DNA of 64,000 nt from Gluconobacter sp. P1C6_b (GTDB lineage Bacteria > Pseudomonadota > Alphaproteobacteria > Acetobacterales > Acetobacteraceae): assembly GCF_018811945.1 (NCBI RefSeq), contig NZ_JACRVU010000006.1, positions 62,001 to 126,000 of the forward strand, read 5' to 3'. Below the pieces are notes generated by a model. It was not told the origin of the DNA and did not search any database. It saw nothing but the letters and a program-made list of their open reading frames with translations. Made by a program: the position numbers and the translations under genes. Every line of letters begins with the position of its first letter. The stretch's first letter is position 1. Shown here in pieces: positions 18,229 through 26,034 of the stretch.

Positions 18229-19236
18229 TTAACAATGGGGCGGGAAGCGCTTGAGATAGGTGGCTTCGGGAGGGAGATTCATTTCTGCCCGTCTTGCATC
18301 GAGCGTCTTCGGATCGTCTCCGCCCGCATCCAGCGAAAAAGGGGCATAATGGTGGTTCTGGCACGAAAGCTGGGAGCCATAATGCTGTTTTCCAGTCGTT
18401 GGCAGCATGACCCGGTCCGTCAGCAGTGCATATTCCGGTTTCGGAAACTGACCCGACCGCGCAAATGGTTCAAGCTGACGAAGCGTCATGACCTGAAAGA
18501 CCGGATCGATATCCGCATGCTGCACCAGAACCCACATCATCTGTGCAGGTTTATCACCCGCTTTCAGCACGCTCGCCCATCCCTGCGTTTCCAGAACATG
18601 TCGCGCCCAATGGCTGTTGTCCCAGTCCACGTTGATAACGGCGGAGATAAGACGGCTGTTCAGAGCGTTTCGTGCAGGTGCATCGAGCCCTGTGATTTTC
18701 TGTCGGGATTCAGATGAAAAACGCCACATCTGGTCCGGCACGACATGTGCCGTAATCTGTTCTTCCAACGTGTCTTTTGCCGGATCGCTCTCAAGTGCCC
18801 GCATGGCATCATGGACTGCCATTTCATAAGTCTGAAAATACGGCAGGCTGCGAGAGATGGCACTCTGGAAATCTTCCCAGCTTTTCATTCCGTCAGGCAC
18901 ACTGTCTGCCATATTGACCTGCATGCACACATGATCCTGATAGCCGGATTCTTCGGGAATAGAAGCTGCAACGCCAAGCCTTTTCAGCGCTGCATCCTGC
19001 ACAAGCGCCGCATCATGCATGCAGGCCTCGCCATACGCCTCAATGGCCTTCCAGTCCCTCACCTGCTGCTCAGTCGCACCCGGGAATGCGCCACGGACAA
19101 ACCCGTAATCGCCGGGATTGAAACTGCCGTCATGAATAAAGGGTGCCAGAACGGCTGGTGGCGCAGGAGCCGCGGACGCTGCTGAAAACGCGCCGAGACC
19201 GGCCAGCAGGAAGAGCATACGAAAACGGGCCATCAT
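18229..19236 (-). CDS. Secreted DUF6624-like protein
   Basis: A 335-residue precursor with a Sec signal (MMARFRMLFLLAGLGAFSAA followed by SA|AP). The C-terminal half contains VINVDWDNSHWARHVLETQGW, MMWVLVQHADIDPVFQ, ALLTDRVMLPTTGKQHYGSQ and ATYLKRFPPHC. These fit the DUF6624 pattern of a partner-residue Asp-Asn followed by QHAD and LTDRV...Q.YG. The N-terminal half is not recognised. The role is unknown. It is convergent with the GH32 gene; the gap between them carries nothing recognisable. Confidence 0.6.
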   Translation of the reverse strand: MMARFRMLFLLAGLGAFSAASAAPAPPAVLAPFIHDGSFNPGDYGFVRGAFPGATEQQVRDWKAIEAYGEACMHDAALVQDAALKRLGVAASIPEESGYQDHVCMQVNMADSVPDGMKSWEDFQSAISRSLPYFQTYEMAVHDAMRALESDPAKDTLEEQITAHVVPDQMWRFSSESRQKITGLDAPARNALNSRLISAVINVDWDNSHWARHVLETQGWASVLKAGDKPAQMMWVLVQHADIDPVFQVMTLRQLEPFARSGQFPKPEYALLTDRVMLPTTGKQHYGSQLSCQNHHYAPFSLDAGGDDPKTLDARRAEMNLPPEATYLKRFPPHC

Positions 19237-19308
19237 GACGACATCCTGTAAGGAAATGTTGCGTCACGATGGCCCGTATCAGAGGGTCAGATCAAGACCG
19301 TAACGGTC

Positions 19309-19938
19309 TCAGCCCCCCGTGATCTTGTTCTTGAGATTATGCAGGCTGGTGGAAACCTGTTTCTGCCACTCGCCCATGCGTTCGTGCCATTCAGTCGAAT
19401 GCTGCTGCACGAGAACACGCTCGGCTTCCGCTGCTGCCGCGGCCTGCGCCTTCTGCTGGGCCAGAACCTCGCGCTCCACAGCCTCGATCGGCCGACGCAG
19501 AACCAGTGATGCGCCCAGCGACGCCGCCAGTTCGTCAACAACCTGCGGCACATATTCCTGAACGGTGGCAATCACGGCCGTCGTCCTCACGGGAATAACA
19601 GATGCAATCTGCGCCAGAAGGCTGCTGCGGATGGCCGCATCCTCAACCGAGAGGCTGGATCCCACCAGCGCCCCCATGGACGCCCCGAGAAGCACGCCCA
19701 GCGGCCCGAGCAGAAGCCCGACGAGTGATCCGAGAAGTGTCCCGTTCAGGACCTGCTCGCCGGAAGCGCCATTGGCCCAGTTGTCATGAATGGTGATGTT
19801 GCCGTCCGTGGTGCGCTCAACGACAGCCTCGTTGATGATGACCAGCTTCTGGTCCGCAGCCCGTTCCCGCAGTTCGGAAAACGCCTGGAAGGCTTTGCTC
19901 TGCTCGGTGAAGGAGAGAACAAGAATGTTGGTGTCCAT
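19309..19938 (-). CDS. DUF1269 membrane protein
   Basis: A 209-residue protein. The N-terminal part (NILVLSFTEQSKAFQAFSEL) and the central glycine-zipper hydrophobic hairpin (GTLLGSLVGLLLGPLGVLLG followed by ASMGALVGSS) are the DUF1269 signature. The tail is an Ala/Gln/Glu-rich helix, probably coiled coil, ending KNKITGG. The function is unknown; such proteins are often found near stress genes. The stop is 70 bases from the start of the neighbouring DUF6624 gene on the same strand, so co-transcription is possible but not shown. Confidence 0.75.
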   Translation of the reverse strand: MDTNILVLSFTEQSKAFQAFSELRERAADQKLVIINEAVVERTTDGNITIHDNWANGASGEQVLNGTLLGSLVGLLLGPLGVLLGASMGALVGSSLSVEDAAIRSSLLAQIASVIPVRTTAVIATVQEYVPQVVDELAASLGASLVLRRPIEAVEREVLAQQKAQAAAAAEAERVLVQQHSTEWHERMGEWQKQVSTSLHNLKNKITGG

Positions 19939-20013
19939 GATCTGTCACGCTCCGCTCCCCCGCGAAAAAATGCAGGAAGAGCCGGGCACGCGGGGGAAGT
20001 GTCCGGCCTGTCA

Positions 20014-20038
20014 CCGCAGCCCTTCCGGAAGGCTGCGG
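20014..20038. terminator. Hairpin between two same-strand genes
   Basis: CCGCAGCC (20014-20021) pairs with GGCTGCGG (20031-20038), just after the stop of the secreted-protein gene at 20054-20518. There is no T-run on either strand, so it may be a weak terminator or an mRNA end-stabiliser. Confidence 0.4.
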
Positions 20039-20053
20039 CAGGAGGACACCAGA

Positions 20054-20518
20054 TTACCGGCTCAGCGTAAAGGTCAGACCCTGTGCACCCGCAGCCAGAC
20101 GCGCACCCTGTGTGGCCGTCTCGATCTTGATGCGCACGCCGTTGCTGTTGGACAGGATAGCGCCACCCAGACCCTTGTCCAGCGTCGCTTCCCCGGCGAG
20201 GGAGCCGTAGCTGCCGTCGAAATCATGCAGGTGCTTCAGATTGTAGACGGTGCCTTCGGCTTTCAGGGCGGAGAAGCCGACGGCGGCGATGTTCCCGCCG
20301 CTGACCTTGAAGTGATAGGTATGATGGCCGTAGGTCAGGGTGCCGTCCCCCCAGGTGTAACCCACGCCGACATCCGCTGAATGGGCGGTGAGCGTGACAT
20401 GTCCGACAGGGGCCCCGAGCGTATCTTCAGCGCGTACGGCAGGAGCTGCGACAAGACCGGCACCGAAAAGGACGGCTGCAAGGGCGACGCCACGGCGGCT
20501 GATATTGAAAGACATCAT
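20054..20518 (-). CDS. Small secreted protein, function unknown
   Basis: A 154-residue precursor with a possible twin-arginine or Sec signal (SRRGVALAAVLFGAGLVAAP followed by AVRAED). The mature part is glycine-rich beta sequence with YTWGDGTLTYGHHTYHFKVS, GTVYNL and NGVRIKIET. It resembles uncharacterised alphaproteobacterial periplasmic proteins that repeat this GTLTY...GTVYNL...NGV layout. I cannot give it a function. It is followed by a hairpin at 20014-20038. Confidence 0.7.
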   Translation of the reverse strand: MMSFNISRRGVALAAVLFGAGLVAAPAVRAEDTLGAPVGHVTLTAHSADVGVGYTWGDGTLTYGHHTYHFKVSGGNIAAVGFSALKAEGTVYNLKHLHDFDGSYGSLAGEATLDKGLGGAILSNSNGVRIKIETATQGARLAAGAQGLTFTLSR

Positions 20519-20641
20519 GAAACCTTCTGTCTGTTTTCATAGTCAGTCCCTGCGGGCGGAAACCCGTGTGGCACTGACACTTGAGAAGACAACGCTCCGA
20601 CGCGGGTTCGGATGCATGCGAAGGGAGAATTCATGTTTCGG

Positions 20642-21181
20642 CTATCGGTCAGCGGCCTGGGGGATGAGGAAGTTGAAGTGCATCCTGTAGTGTGAACTGA
20701 CGGGGTGACCGCTTCTCATCGCGGGGAAATAGGACGCCTGAACCAAATATGCGAGTGCGGCCTGATTCAGTTCCGCATAATGCCCTTCCCGGACCATACA
20801 GTCATGGGCACACCCCTGTGCATCGATCGTACAGGCAACCGTGACGTGATCTTCGATATGTCGGGCGATCATGTCCTGGGGATAACGGGGCTTGCCGGAA
20901 AGGGCGCGGTTGAGCCGGGCGGCACGGGTGTTGTCCTGAGGGTCCGATATTCCGAAAAACCTGCCTGGGCCGATGTTCAGATGGGCGATCCGTGGCACCA
21001 GAACAGCAACCTGAAACAGGCAGATGCAGAGCACGGGCAGGAAAAACCAGACTGGCGGCTGGCGACGCTGCCCGTTGGTATCAGGCTCGGGACCGGGCTG
21101 AAGTTCAGGAGGGGGAACCTGTTCAGGTTGCCTCAGGGGTGGACCGTCAGGTTCGTAATGTTGGGGAGAGGGATCGTCCAT
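20642..21181 (-). CDS. Short TonB-C-like protein with inverted architecture
   Basis: About 179 residues from the ATG at 21179-21181; an alternative GTG at 21208 adds nine residues. Residues 1-43 are proline-rich (DGPPLRQPEQVPPPELQPGP). They are followed by one membrane span (VWFFLPVLCICLFQVAVLV) and about 35 residues of linker. A C-terminal domain like TonB-C comes last (VTVACTIDAQGCAHDCMVRE, ALAYLVQASYFPAMRSGHPV). In true TonB the proline-rich segment follows the membrane span; here it precedes it. The Cys pair in the domain is also unusual. It could be a TonB paralogue serving a different partner. No exbB/exbD is adjacent. Confidence 0.65.
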   Translation of the reverse strand: MDDPSPQHYEPDGPPLRQPEQVPPPELQPGPEPDTNGQRRQPPVWFFLPVLCICLFQVAVLVPRIAHLNIGPGRFFGISDPQDNTRAARLNRALSGKPRYPQDMIARHIEDHVTVACTIDAQGCAHDCMVREGHYAELNQAALAYLVQASYFPAMRSGHPVSSHYRMHFNFLIPQAADR

Positions 21182-21358
21182 TTTTCGGTTCCCGATATCT
21201 CCGGGCACGGGTGATGAGGCCTGTTTTAGACAGCAATGGTCTGTTCCGCGTCATCATGGAATATCGGACCGTCAGAATGCCAGAGGGAATCGCGCCATCA
21301 CAAGGGCAGCCATTCGCGCGAAGAGCTGGAACAGACGACAATTTTTTCAGGAGGAAAA

Positions 21359-21434
21359 TGGTGCCCAAGGGCGGAATCGAACCACCGACACTGCGATTTT
21401 CAGTCGCATGCTCTACCAACTGAGCTACTTGGGC
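21359..21434 (-). tRNA. tRNA-Phe (GAA)
   Basis: A full cloverleaf on the minus strand. The acceptor stem is GCCCAAG/CTTGGGC, the D-arm AGCTCAGTTGGTAGAGC, the anticodon stem TGCGA/TCGCA around CTGAAAA (anticodon GAA) and the T-arm GGTGG-TTCGAAT-CCGCC. The discriminator is A and CCA is encoded (21359-21361). Confidence 0.97.
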
Positions 21435-21494
21435 ACCGAGCTTCAGGGCGCACCCTGTTGCGGAGATGGGGTTTAGCTGATGATTGAGGCGGGA

Positions 21495-21674
21495 TCAACC
21501 CTCCCTGTCGCGATATTCGTCGTGCTCTTCGTCATTGTCCTGACGGAAAGACGGAACCCGGTAGGTCCCGCTGAACCAGCGGCCCAGATCGACATCCGCA
21601 CAGTGACGGGAGCAGAAGGGCCGGAACTGCGGATCGGTAGGACGATGGCAGATCGGGCAGGTGGCGTTGCTCAT
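21495..21674 (-). CDS. yacG: DNA gyrase inhibitor YacG-like zinc protein
   Basis: A 59-residue protein starting MSNATCPICHRPTDPQFRPF. Four Cys at positions 6, 9, 21 and 25 form a CxxC...CxxxC zinc site. The DLGRWFSGTYRVP segment is diagnostic of YacG. Family members bind GyrB and inhibit gyrase. The acidic tail (QDNDEEHDEY) is typical. It overlaps the upstream ribonuclease gene by four bases and ends the infA-maf-rng-yacG run. Confidence 0.92.
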   Translation of the reverse strand: MSNATCPICHRPTDPQFRPFCSRHCADVDLGRWFSGTYRVPSFRQDNDEEHDEYRDREG

Positions 21675-22714
21675 GACAGGCTCCAGCTTGCGGGTGGGGC
21701 ATTGGGATCAAGGACAAGGTCCAGCGGCTGGGCGCGGCGGGATATGAAATCCGCCAGGGCTTCGGGGTCGTTTTCCAGCGCCGTGACGAGGCTGATCGAG
21801 GCTGTCAGCGTCTGGCCGGTGCGGTTTTCGCGCAGGATCGTCCTGAGGATGGACAGTGCCTGTCCATGTGGGGAGGACAGGAGTTCATGCAAGGGAGGAC
21901 GGCGGCGCGGGCGGGTCAGTTCCAGCAGGCCGGACGGGGTGGCGCCGAGGACGTCCGGTTTCAGGGGATCGTTAGCCAGAGCCTCACGCAGGAAGGGGAC
22001 CAGAGCCGGGCGTTTGCGCGTCTTTACACCCGCCGGGTCTACCAGAATTGTGCCCGAGAGATTCCGCAGCCGGATCTGGCGTGCCAGTTCAGGGAAGGCT
22101 GCGATATTGCCTTTGAAGTCCGGCGAGCCAGTGCTGTCGAGATCGATGGCGATCAGAGCGGGTGTCGGAAAGATGCTGGCAGTCAGGAGGTCCAGATCGG
22201 CCTCGGGGCTGCCGAGACTGTCGAAATCCGCTTCCAGCGCAGCGTCAAACGCCTGTTGGCAGCGTTGAAGGCGTGGGCGCAGCCGGACGGGCAGCTTTGC
22301 CGCAATGCCCGGATCGTCCACGAAAATCGGAGCGTCCGGATACCGGTCCGCCAGTTCGTCGAGGGGCGAGGGGCCGCGTTCGAGCAGCTTTGGCGCGGAT
22401 GGTGCTTCGGTGGGCATGTCCGCCCGGCGCAGGCGCAGGCCCTTGCCGTTCTGGGCGGCGCGGCTGACGCGGGCTGCGGTCAAGGCGCCTTCGATCAGGG
22501 TTTCACGGGTGGAGAGGAAGCCGCTCTGGCCGTCTTCGAGCAGGACGAAAGCGCCCCCCAGAGCGGGAGCGGCTTTCTGGACGCGGACAACGTGCCAGTC
22601 TTCCAGACCATCCGGGCAGCCGGGACGCCAGATGGCGGCGTCCAGCAGCGTGTCATGGTCCGTAACGGCAATCCGCACTTCGCCTGGAGAACAGGCTGCG
22701 CGGATTTCGGTCAT
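21671..22714 (-). CDS. Ribonuclease E/G family protein
   Basis: A 347-residue protein related to RNase G. It has an S1-like N-terminal part (GAFVLLEDGQSGFLSTRETL) and the catalytic-core segment ALIAIDLDSTGSPDFKGNIA, which corresponds to the metal-binding IDvN..(S/T) strand. A LSGTILVDPAGVKTRKRPAL segment matches the GGIIIIDFIDM region, with the Asp kept. It is shorter than Escherichia coli RNase G (about 490 residues) and lacks a scaffold tail. It lies between maf and yacG, a common alphaproteobacterial order, and overlaps both by ATGA. It probably takes part in RNA processing, but whether it is fully catalytic is uncertain. Confidence 0.8.
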   Translation of the reverse strand: MTEIRAACSPGEVRIAVTDHDTLLDAAIWRPGCPDGLEDWHVVRVQKAAPALGGAFVLLEDGQSGFLSTRETLIEGALTAARVSRAAQNGKGLRLRRADMPTEAPSAPKLLERGPSPLDELADRYPDAPIFVDDPGIAAKLPVRLRPRLQRCQQAFDAALEADFDSLGSPEADLDLLTASIFPTPALIAIDLDSTGSPDFKGNIAAFPELARQIRLRNLSGTILVDPAGVKTRKRPALVPFLREALANDPLKPDVLGATPSGLLELTRPRRRPPLHELLSSPHGQALSILRTILRENRTGQTLTASISLVTALENDPEALADFISRRAQPLDLVLDPNAPPASWSLS

Positions 22715-23367
22715 GCGATCCAGCCACCTGAAGGTTTGCCAACCGGCTGCCCGCGCAGGAGCTGGGCCGTTTCAAACAGGGGCAGCCCCACCACAGCGGA
22801 ATAGCTGCCGCCGATCTGGCGGATATGGGCGGCGGCGGCGCCCTGGATGGCATAGCCGCCCGCCTTGCCCTGCCAGTCCCCCTGCGCGATCAGGGCGTCG
22901 ATCTGCGCATCCGTCAGGCGATGGAAGATGACGGAGGTTTCCACCAGCCGCTCACAGGGTGTGCCTTGTGGCCAGCCTGCGCTCGGGCGCAGGACCACGG
23001 CCGTCAGGACTTTGTGGCGGCGGCCGGAGAGCAGCTTCAGGCAGGCGCGGGCCGTCTTTTCGTCTTCGGCTTTCGGCAGAACGCGCCGGCCAACAGAGAC
23101 CACCGTATCCGCGCCGAGGACGAGGGCTGCATCCGTGTATTGCGCGGCCACATGCTCCGCCTTCTGGCGGGCGAGGCGCTGCGCGAGCGGGCGCGGCAGT
23201 TCGCCGGGACGCGGTTCTTCGTCGATATCGGCGCTGACGACGGCGTCGGGCACGATGCCGATCTGTTCCAGCAGGCTCAGGCGGCGCGGGGAGGCGGAGG
23301 CCAGAACGAGCTTCGGACGGTCCGGAAGGCCGGATGACCCTTCTGCGGAAGACGGGGAGGAGGTCAT
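22711..23367 (-). CDS. maf: Maf family nucleoside triphosphate pyrophosphatase
   Basis: A 218-residue protein with the family motif LVLASASPRRLSLLEQIGI near residue 20. Conserved ARQKAEHVA and VLGADTVVSVGRRVLPKAED follow, then the GDWQGKAGGYAIQGAAAAHI segment. The enzyme hydrolyses (d)TTP/UTP or modified nucleotides to monophosphates. It starts 13 bases after infA and overlaps the ribonuclease gene by four bases, so it is part of the same operon. Confidence 0.93.
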   Translation of the reverse strand: MTSSPSSAEGSSGLPDRPKLVLASASPRRLSLLEQIGIVPDAVVSADIDEEPRPGELPRPLAQRLARQKAEHVAAQYTDAALVLGADTVVSVGRRVLPKAEDEKTARACLKLLSGRRHKVLTAVVLRPSAGWPQGTPCERLVETSVIFHRLTDAQIDALIAQGDWQGKAGGYAIQGAAAAHIRQIGGSYSAVVGLPLFETAQLLRGQPVGKPSGGWIA

Positions 23368-23380
23368 GCGGCGGACTGTC

Positions 23381-23599
23381 TTACTTGAAGCGGAACGTGA
23401 TCCGGCCCTTGGACAGGTCGTAGGGCGTCATTTCGACGTTCACGCGGTCACCGGCCAGAACGCGGATGCGGTTCTTGCGCATCTTGCCGCTCGTATGGGC
23501 CAGGATGGTGTGCTCGTTGTCGAGCGTGACGCGGAACATGGCGTTGGGGAGCAGTTCCATGACGGTGCCGGTAAACTCGATCAGGTCTTCTTTTGACAT
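23381..23599 (-). CDS. infA: Translation initiation factor IF-1
   Basis: A 72-residue OB-fold protein, [20 protein letters not shown], with the family hallmarks [19 protein letters not shown] and [14 protein letters not shown]. The length is exactly typical. It binds the 30S A-site region with IF-2 and IF-3. It heads the infA-maf-rng-yacG run. The ~200 bases upstream (23600-23797) should hold its promoter. Confidence 0.98.
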   Translation of the reverse strand: MSKEDLIEFTGTVMELLPNAMFRVTLDNEHTILAHTSGKMRKNRIRVLAGDRVNVEMTPYDLSKGRITFRFK

Positions 23600-23797
23600 G
23601 TGAATCCTTGCTTCAGGGACAGGGTAATGATCTGCGCGCGGCAGCGGCTCCGGTGCGGAGCCTGAAAATCCAGTTCCGCTATGTGCGGACTGTCAGCCCA
23701 AAGGTCAAGCATGACCGGTCCCTGTCCGGGGATTCTTGCGGTTTTTTGGCGCTCTGACGTCGCACCGCCTTCTCAGGCGGCATGACAGGCAGGCTGT

Positions 23798-25090
23798 TCA
23801 GGACGCCTTGGCTGCGGCCTGGGCAGCGGCGCGGGCGGCCATCTTTTCCTCTTCGGTCCAGACGCGGCGTTCGCGCACCTTCTGTGGCTTGACCTGCTTG
23901 ACCGGACCGCCGCCAAGCACGGGCGGGCGCATGGTGGAGTTCCGCGCCTCTTCCGAGTGCCATTCATGGCTGTCATGAACGTCCAGCGTCCGGCCGATCT
24001 CACGCTCCACGGCATGCAGCCAGGCACGCTGTTCTGCATCGCACAGCGTGATGGCGAAACCGCTGCGGCCCGCACGGCCCGTGCGCCCGATCCGGTGCAC
24101 ATAGCTTTCCGGCAGGCTTGGCAGATCGTGGTTGATGACATGCGTGACCGTATCGACGTCGATGCCGCGGGCAGCGATATCGGTTGCCACCAGAACCTGA
24201 ACGTCGCCTTCGCGGAAGGCGTTCAGGGCGCGCTCGCGCTGACCCTGCGAGCGGTTCCCGTGCAGGGCCTCGGCCGTGATGCCGGACTCCGTCAGGAAAG
24301 AGCAGACGTCGTTGGCGATGTTCTTCTGCAACGTGAAGACGACAGCCTGACCGATGCCCGGCGTCCGGAGCTGGGCCAGCAGGGCCGCTTTCTTGTCGGA
24401 GGCATTGAGGAACATGACCGACTGTTCGATCCGGTCCACGGTGCTCGATGGTGGTGCGATCTCGACCTTGGCCGGGTCGCGCAGGAGGCTCTCGACGAGG
24501 GCTGTGATGGATTTCGGCATCGTTGCGGAAAACAGTACCGTGTGCCGGTCTTCGGGGAGCGTTGCGACAATGCGCTCGATCGGCTTGGCAAAGCCCATGT
24601 CCAGCATCTGGTCGGCTTCATCCAGCACCAGCGCCTCAAGCTGCGACAGGTCGCACAGGCCCTGTTCGATCAGGTCCAGCAGGCGTCCCGGTGCGGCGAC
24701 GATGATGTCCACGCCCTCTTCGAGCGCCTTGACCTGATGAACCTGACTGACGCCGCCGAAAATCGTGGTGACGCGCACCGGCTTGTGACGGCTGAAGTTC
24801 TCGAACCCGTCCGCGATCTGGGAAACCAGTTCGCGTGTCGGTGCGAGAACCAGAACGCGCGCGCCGCCCTTGGGGGCGGGACGGGGCGTTGCGGCGAGCC
24901 GGTGTAGCAGCGGGAGCGCGAAGGAGGCCGTCTTGCCGGTGCCGGTCTGGGCCAGACCGAGCAGATCGCGGCCTTCCAGCAGCAGCGGGATGGACTGGGC
25001 CTGAATGGGCGTGGGTTTAACGTAACCCGCTTCGTCCAGAGCGCGAAGAAGCGTGGGCGCCAGAGCGAGATCGGCAAAAGTTGTGGACAT
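23798..25090 (-). CDS. rhlE: DEAD-box RNA helicase, RhlE-like
   Basis: A 430-residue helicase with motifs in order: Q-motif KPTPIQAQSIP, motif I AQTGTGKT, Ia APTRELVSQI, II DEAD, III SAT, V ATDIAARGIDVD and VI HRIGRTGRAG. The basic tail ending AAQAAAKAS fits RhlE/DbpA-type helicases that act on ribosomal or decaying RNA. The exact subfamily is not certain. It is upstream of infA on the same strand but separated by about 200 bases. Confidence 0.9.
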   Translation of the reverse strand: MSTTFADLALAPTLLRALDEAGYVKPTPIQAQSIPLLLEGRDLLGLAQTGTGKTASFALPLLHRLAATPRPAPKGGARVLVLAPTRELVSQIADGFENFSRHKPVRVTTIFGGVSQVHQVKALEEGVDIIVAAPGRLLDLIEQGLCDLSQLEALVLDEADQMLDMGFAKPIERIVATLPEDRHTVLFSATMPKSITALVESLLRDPAKVEIAPPSSTVDRIEQSVMFLNASDKKAALLAQLRTPGIGQAVVFTLQKNIANDVCSFLTESGITAEALHGNRSQGQRERALNAFREGDVQVLVATDIAARGIDVDTVTHVINHDLPSLPESYVHRIGRTGRAGRSGFAITLCDAEQRAWLHAVEREIGRTLDVHDSHEWHSEEARNSTMRPPVLGGGPVKQVKPQKVRERRVWTEEEKMAARAAAQAAAKAS

Positions 25091-25215
25091 TAAAAGCGGC
25101 GCCTCCGGCGCTGAGTAAGCTGCGCCTGATGGGGCTTCGCGGATTCAGAAAACGGGCTTGTACGAATGATGCCTGCCGTCGTCAACGCAATGAAAGAGCT
25201 TGCCGAGCCCGTCTG

Positions 25216-25656
25216 TCAGGACAGTTTTGAAATGTCGCGCATGGCTACGACCAGAGACATGTGTGACGCCAGAAGCCGCTGCGGCAGCGTCGGCAGATAG
25301 ATCCGGATGGCCTCAAGGCGTTTGGATTCCGGAAGAGCCGCGAAGGGTGGCCGCGATCCCGGCCCGTCACTGCCCGCATCGTAGCTTTTGGCGATTGCAG
25401 CCAGGAGGGAGGCAGGGACCGAGGCCAGAAGCGCTCTCTGCGCGGGGTTCAGGAGCCGATCCCGCAGGGGGCCGGAGAGGGTGCGCTCTTCTGCTATTTT
25501 CGGAGGCTCGTAAGGCTTGAGCTGGCTCAGCGGGAATTCGACCTCCACGCCATTGGCCTGCTCCACATAACCGGTGGAGCCGTCAATATCGACCAGCCTG
25601 CCGTCATGCGTTCCCTTCAGGTCCGAAACATGATCACCGATCGACAACTGGGCCAT
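25216..25656 (-). CDS. Hypothetical protein, 146 residues
   Basis: The start is set at the ATG at 25654-25656, since AAGGAG lies nine bases upstream. The N-terminal ~50 residues (SIGDHVSDLKGTHDGRLVDI) look like a small SH3-like or KOW-like barrel with LVDIDGSTGYVEQANGVEVE. The remainder is a helical region with LPESKRLEAIRIYLPTLPQR. There is no signal or membrane segment. I do not recognise a family. It is preceded by about 380 bases without another gene. Confidence 0.75.
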   Translation of the reverse strand: MAQLSIGDHVSDLKGTHDGRLVDIDGSTGYVEQANGVEVEFPLSQLKPYEPPKIAEERTLSGPLRDRLLNPAQRALLASVPASLLAAIAKSYDAGSDGPGSRPPFAALPESKRLEAIRIYLPTLPQRLLASHMSLVVAMRDISKLS

Positions 25657-26034
25657 GACTGATTTCTCCTTCTCAGAACGGAGCCTAAAGCAGTTCCGGA
25701 TCGTGAGTAAAAACTTTCTGCTTCCCTTGCCCGATTTCAAATCCGAAAGGCGTATGCGAGCGTCGTTCAGAATGAATCAATCCTGCCTTCAGGGCAGAAG
25801 GGAGCGAAAAACCGCAGGTTGAGGTTCATAAAACTGTCACATCCCCCTTCCTGCTGAATCCGTTATCAGCCCTTAGTCTCGGACACAGCGATTACTTCTT
25901 TGCCGGAAATGATCGTGAGGACTGGTAACAGGGAAGCCCCGCATTTCAGTATGGTATGACCTTTGATTATGACGGGTTCAGGAAACGGTGCCCGTGCAGG
26001 ATGGAGAGCGAACGCCTCTCCTGTGAGGAGCGGG
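25657..26034. other. Intergenic region without recognised gene
   Basis: This divergent region separates the hypothetical gene (minus) from the peroxidase gene (plus) and must carry both promoters. I see no RNA gene, repeat or long hairpin. A single CTGTCAC near 25833 resembles half of a Pho box, but no second half at the right spacing is visible. Confidence 0.4.

Noticed and set aside
21359-21434. tRNA-Phe as an integration attachment site
   Set aside because: The next genes on both sides are normal chromosomal genes, and I saw no partial copy of the tRNA 3' end nearby.
25828-25850. Possible Pho box before the peroxidase/phosphoesterase genes
   Set aside because: Only one CTGTCAC half is visible; no second half follows at the 11-base spacing of a Pho box.
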